NCBI GenBank assembly: GCA_964534515.1
Contig: CAZHPW010000026.1
Coordinates: 1-25,546, forward strand
Reading direction: 5' to 3'
Source of the DNA: UBA6115 sp964534515
GTDB lineage: Bacteria > Bacillota > Clostridia > Christensenellales > Aristaeellaceae
Length of the DNA: 25,546 nt
Of the stretch, positions 22,684 through 25,546 are shown piece after piece. How positions within the stretch are numbered: the first letter of the stretch is position 1; each line of letters opens with the position of its first letter. The notes below the pieces were generated by a model. The model was not told where the DNA came from, did no database searches, and saw only the letters and a program-made list of their open reading frames with translations. The position numbers and the translations under genes were made by a program.

Positions 22684-23295
22684 TTACCGTTCGCGTCTTT
22701 CCAAGTACGAAATCGCATCTTGCATAATATCATCCGCTGTTTCAGTACGAGGTTGCAGAGTATCTGCCCATGTTCTGCCAGGATGGAGAGTATCCCATCT
22801 TGGACGCATTCCCTGCCTTCTTCCCGCTCCCGGGTCATGATTGCCCAGTCCATCAATGATTGAGTTCCATAAGGGTTTGTGCATTCGTATAGCTATGACT
22901 TCAGCTAGAGACACCCATGTAGGTGCAATTGTCAAAAAGCGAACCATAAAATGTGATGAGTCCAGATTCTGTGCTGATTGAATGGATCTTTTATGCTGCA
23001 TGATGCGGTTATAGAGCTTTGGGCCATCTAATGATGATGCTTGATTGGGATCACCTTTCCTGGCATTCTCAGCCTCGGCTTTTCCAACATATATAGCCCA
23101 GGAGCCTGGCGTTTGCTGATTAGCTTCTGAAAGCAACCGATATGCTGGAAAACCACCTACATAGTAGAGGGCGTAAATACCTACTCCATCAAAAGAAGAC
23201 ACTTCATCCAATCGTACCAGCGGCTGATCATCCAATGCACGAGAAATTGATGCGCCCAAGTTCTCATATGATAAAGGATCAAAGATGCTTGTCAT
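22684..23295 (-). CDS. Type II restriction endonuclease, Eco29kI family (GIY-YIG)
   Basis: The 203-residue protein is a GIY-YIG restriction enzyme of the Eco29kI type. The signature strands are GIYALYYVG (39-47) and IYVGKA (68-73). Putative catalytic residues matching Eco29kI are Y41, Y69, R97, H101, E132 and N144 (in PLWNSIIDG). The C-terminal GNHDPGAGRRQG and WDTLHPGRTWA motifs are typical of the family. Eco29kI cuts CCGCGG; this enzyme may do the same but specificity is inferred. Its ATG at 23295 overlaps the methyltransferase stop as ATGA, and only a weak ribosome site is seen. Its synthesis is thus probably coupled to that of the methyltransferase, ensuring protection first. Confidence 0.93.
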   Translation of the reverse strand: MTSIFDPLSYENLGASISRALDDQPLVRLDEVSSFDGVGIYALYYVGGFPAYRLLSEANQQTPGSWAIYVGKAEAENARKGDPNQASSLDGPKLYNRIMQHKRSIQSAQNLDSSHFMVRFLTIAPTWVSLAEVIAIRMHKPLWNSIIDGLGNHDPGAGRRQGMRPRWDTLHPGRTWADTLQPRTETADDIMQDAISYLERRER

Positions 23296-24491
23296 GACAC
23301 ACCCCGCATTGGAAAGGGGATAATGTGGCGTTTTTCGTTGGTAATCAAGGCATCAAGCTCCAAGTGTTCGACTACACTATGCATTACCTGTTCGGCCAAC
23401 AGCACTGGCACCGCATTGCCTATTTGCCGCATGGCCTCACTCCATGTGCCATGTAGTGCATATCTATCTGGAAAGGTTTGGATCCTCGCCGCTTCCCGGA
23501 TTGTTAAGTAACGCACCGCCCCATTAGGATAGCGTATCATATTCTCTCCGCCAGGGACGCCGTGATTTCCAGCTTTTAGCGCTTTGCTCGGTTCGTCTAT
23601 TGGACTGCCGGTATGTCCGGCGTAGGAACGCGCGCCTTCCTGTAGTTTGTGATCAAGCCACCTGTCATTGGCTAATGTCTCGCTGGGATCAGGCAAATCA
23701 GATAGTGCGGCGCGAATAGTAACCCAGGGCTTCAAACCATCAATACGAGGACGTGTTGAAATGGGAATCTGATCTTTCAATGATACCTTCCACTTATCCC
23801 AGTATTCTCCTGTCGCTTGCGCGTATGCCAAAGCAGCACCGGAATGTGTTGGCTTTGGGAAACTCCACATTGCATCGATATCTGAACGAAAACCGACGAA
23901 GAAAACTCTGTGTCGATGCTGCGGCACACCATAGTCGGCAGCATTAACAACTGTAGTAACAAGCTTATACTGCAAGTCAGACTTCACGGAAGTATGCTCC
24001 TGTTGAAGCCTTAACAAATGCTCGCGCCAACTCTCGCCCTCATGTGAACGCAATTCGGGGTGTTGAAGTCGTAGTTTAATGTATTCGTAGTACTCGCTAA
24101 AAGATGGCCGAGTAATACCTTTGACATTTTCAACCACAAAGACTTTGGGTTTGAGTTTTTCGATTACTGAAGTTGTAAGTGGGAACATGTCTCGCGGGTC
24201 ATCTGCACTACGTGCCAATCCGCCCAAACTAAAAGGTTGGCATGGAGGTCCCGCAGTGATGATATCAATCTTCGCATCGCCCAAGGTTTCGTTCCAGTTT
24301 ACTAGACGAGCATCCCCTTCAATTACACGTAGCCCTCGTACCAGGGGATAGTCAAGCAATGCATTCTCTCTGATAGTGGCACATGCCCACTTATTCCATT
24401 CAACGGCAGCAATGTGCTCAATACCGGCCAGAGCAGATCCTAGAAGGAGTCCACCTCCGCCAGCAAACAACTCTACTCCCCTTAACGGCAC
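23292..24491 (-). CDS. DNA (cytosine-5) methyltransferase of the Eco29kI-type system
   Basis: The 399-residue enzyme transfers methyl from S-adenosylmethionine to carbon 5 of cytosine and protects host DNA from the partner nuclease. Motif I is FAGGGG (9-14), motif IV is GPPCQPFS (81-88, nucleophile C84), motif VI is ENVKG (121-125), motif VIII is QHRHRVFFVG (191-200), and motif X ends GNAVP (358-362). The variable target-recognition region lies between about 205 and 320. The start is GTG at 24491, with AGAGGTGA 7 bases upstream. The stop overlaps the restriction gene by ATGA. No control (C) protein gene is visible. Sequence is A+T-rich relative to the core genome, suggesting acquisition. Confidence 0.96.
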   Translation of the reverse strand: MPLRGVELFAGGGGLLLGSALAGIEHIAAVEWNKWACATIRENALLDYPLVRGLRVIEGDARLVNWNETLGDAKIDIITAGPPCQPFSLGGLARSADDPRDMFPLTTSVIEKLKPKVFVVENVKGITRPSFSEYYEYIKLRLQHPELRSHEGESWREHLLRLQQEHTSVKSDLQYKLVTTVVNAADYGVPQHRHRVFFVGFRSDIDAMWSFPKPTHSGAALAYAQATGEYWDKWKVSLKDQIPISTRPRIDGLKPWVTIRAALSDLPDPSETLANDRWLDHKLQEGARSYAGHTGSPIDEPSKALKAGNHGVPGGENMIRYPNGAVRYLTIREAARIQTFPDRYALHGTWSEAMRQIGNAVPVLLAEQVMHSVVEHLELDALITNEKRHIIPFPMRGVS

Positions 24492-24582
24492 AAATAATCA
24501 CCTCTGTTGTGTTTGGGATTTCTTCCACTACAATAGTACCATATTCACTGCGGTGACTGCAAAACGAATAATTAATCGAAGC

Positions 24583-25071
24583 TTACACATAACCAGCAAT
24601 ATACTTGTGCCAACTCTTTGGGAGTAGAATTCGTTTCTGCTCATCAGATAAATAGCCTAAATGCAATATGCTACGACATTTATCTCCTCGAATTTCTGAC
24701 TTGTAATTCATTAGCACTTCAAAAGGTGGATCGAGTTTGGTTATCAGGAAGAATGGACACTTCTCTGCAATAAGAGTCTCAAAAATTTCCTCTCGCGATA
24801 ATTCTCGTACAATATGTATTTTGCTCGTCGTAAAGTACCCTTTACCAACGCCATCTAGAGGATCTCGAAATCTCTTTACTTCTCCAAGAGGCTCAACTTC
24901 ACAGATTCGCATGCCATTATCAAAGTATATAATAGTCGCGCTGGCTAAATCCGTATAATGAAACCAAGACCAGTTGTCATCGATATCATTGATATAGATT
25001 CTACCTACCCGAAACTGAAACTTATCGTATCCGCACAGATCCGAGTCAAAGCCTTTGTAATACATATCCAT
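24583..25071 (-). CDS. Protein of unknown function at the island edge
   Basis: This 162-residue soluble protein has no motif I can name with confidence. It opens YYKGFDSDLCGYDKFQFRVG, followed by FHYTDLASATIIYF and an ICEVEPLGEV block. That order loosely recalls small phage and prophage proteins which begin with K-G-F, then F-x-y-x-x-G, and later C-E-V-x-x-x-G. The C-terminal part is mixed alpha/beta and ends in a hydrophobic GYV. The start ATG 25071 has AAGGAAA upstream; an ATG two codons on is equally possible. It is transcribed toward the methyltransferase gene with a 91-base gap. An extended -10 (TGGTATACT, minus strand, near 25149-25157) could drive it. It may be phage-derived cargo; function is unknown. 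Confidence 0.6.
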   Translation of the reverse strand: MDMYYKGFDSDLCGYDKFQFRVGRIYINDIDDNWSWFHYTDLASATIIYFDNGMRICEVEPLGEVKRFRDPLDGVGKGYFTTSKIHIVRELSREEIFETLIAEKCPFFLITKLDPPFEVLMNYKSEIRGDKCRSILHLGYLSDEQKRILLPKSWHKYIAGYV

Positions 25072-25294
25072 CCGTTTCCTTGAAAGTCAGCAATAAGTCA
25101 ATTCAACAATACGCAATTGTGGGTAAACGATTCGTCCAACTGACAATCAGTATACCATACCAGTGAGGCCGTTTTGGTGAGATCATCAACTATCTCAGAT
25201 GCGTAATCCCAGGTTGTTCAGTGGTCGCACTGGCTGCGTAAAAGTGAATGGTTGCATCGGCTTCTGTGGATTCTAGCCTTTCACAATTTTGTTG

Positions 25295-25324
25295 TTGACA
25301 CCCTCCTGGTCCGTGTGATATTCT
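25295..25324 (+). promoter_or_regulatory. Promoter of the XRE-type regulator gene
   Basis: TTGACA (25295-25300), 18 bases, then TATTCT (25319-25324). The -35 is perfect; the -10 matches four of six. The palindrome at 25336-25355 lies just downstream of the predicted start point. Confidence 0.6.
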
Positions 25325-25335
25325 CAGCGCACGAT

Positions 25336-25355
25336 ATGAGAACACTTGTTCTCAT
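25336..25355. promoter_or_regulatory. Perfect palindromic operator with LexA/DinR-like core
   Basis: ATGAGAAC-ACTT-GTTCTCAT has perfect 8-base arms around a four-base spacer. Its core GAAC-N4-GTTC matches the Gram-positive LexA (DinR, SOS) box shape. It lies between the promoter and the ribosome site of the XRE gene, so it could be either an SOS box or the XRE protein's own operator. Confidence 0.65.
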
Positions 25356-25380
25356 TGTTCCGAGAAAGGAGTAGTCGAGC

Positions 25381-25546
25381 ATGGAGCGTGAGTTTGTCGG
25401 CAGCTTTGGTGATTTCCTGGCGCTCAAGCGCAAAGACGCCGGAATCACCATCAAGGACATGGCGCAGAAACTGAAGATCAGCGCGGCTTACTACAGCTAC
25501 TTTGAGTCCGGCGACCGCAAAGCGCCGGAGCGCGAAGTCCAGGACC
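25381..25546 (+). CDS. XRE-family transcriptional regulator (3' end outside window)
   Basis: Only the first 55 codons are present. ATG 25381 has AAAGGAG 11 bases upstream. The translation contains a lambda-repressor-type helix-turn-helix: FLALKRKDAGITIKDMAQKL, then ISAAYYSYFESGDRKAP, which is the usual XRE spacing with the recognition helix at SAAYYSYFE. G+C content is like the core genome and unlike the preceding island. The promoter is overlapped downstream by a perfect palindrome, suggesting autoregulation or SOS control. Whether this is a phage-type repressor, an antitoxin-like regulator or a housekeeping factor cannot be told without the C-terminal part. Confidence 0.8.
   Translation, partial: MEREFVGSFGDFLALKRKDAGITIKDMAQKLKISAAYYSYFESGDRKAPEREVQD

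Larger units (their letters stand above)
25072..25380. other. Intergenic right edge of the accessory block
   Basis: This stretch separates the minus-strand accessory genes from a plus-strand regulator. The left part, to about 25160, is A+T-rich and holds a possible extended -10 for the minus-strand gene. From about 25190 composition returns to that of the core genome. A plus-strand promoter and operator lie at 25295-25355. No integrase or tRNA-end duplicate is visible. Confidence 0.5.

Noticed and set aside
22614..22856. Small minus-strand frame of 80 codons overlapping the restriction gene end.
   Set aside because: Overlaps a well-supported gene in another frame and lacks a convincing start.
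20502..25190. ATCATCAAC occurs just after the tRNA 3' end (20502-20510) and at the right composition boundary (25182-25190), like att repeats.
   Set aside because: Nine bases only, outside the tRNA itself, with no integrase and no matching flanks; chance is a fair explanation.

Overview
This window reads as chromosomal DNA of a moderately high-GC Bacillota, probably an uncultured anaerobic Clostridia member. The evidence is indirect: A/G-rich Shine-Dalgarno sites, frequent GTG and TTG starts, sigma-A-type promoters, a GlgC/GlgD pair with Firmicutes-style order, a PerR-type regulator and a CCA-encoding tRNA. I cannot name the genus.

Layout. Positions 117-2437 (minus) hold a polar amino-acid ABC importer: binding protein, permease, ATPase. 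A strong stem-loop follows the binding-protein gene and a near-consensus promoter precedes it. Positions 2796-8846 (minus) are a glycogen operon, glgB-glgC-glgD-glgA, ending in a clear terminator. glgC is broken in this sequence: about 30 codons are missing around position 6590 and the frame changes. GlgA, and more weakly GlgB, carry lysine-rich tails. Divergent from glgB (plus strand, 9097-14133) are a membrane-anchored metallophosphoesterase-like protein with substituted metal ligands, ppk1, cysS and a ComEA-like helix-hairpin-helix protein. Two storage polymers, glycogen and polyphosphate, are therefore handled from one divergent junction.

Positions 14341-15610 form a peroxide-stress unit: a PerR-like repressor whose -10 element is overlapped by a palindromic box, followed by a peroxiredoxin. 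Then come a secreted protein made only of four peptidoglycan-binding repeats (minus), radA (minus, TTG start) divergent from thiN (plus), and a NahK-like sugar kinase (minus) convergent with thiN.

A tRNA-Ser(CGA) gene at 20412-20500 marks an abrupt change to visibly A+T-rich DNA (about 20560-25150) with different coding style. This accessory block, all on the minus strand, holds a 162-residue protein of unknown function, a cytosine-5 methyltransferase overlapping an Eco29kI-type GIY-YIG restriction enzyme by ATGA, then an FRG-domain protein and a second, unrelated GIY-YIG protein with a long N-terminal domain I do not recognise. This is most simply a defence island next to a tRNA gene. The FRG plus GIY-YIG pair is the best candidate for an undescribed system. 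After it, G+C-rich sequence returns with a truncated XRE-type regulator behind a perfect palindromic operator. I see no CRISPR array, rRNA, transposase or integrase.
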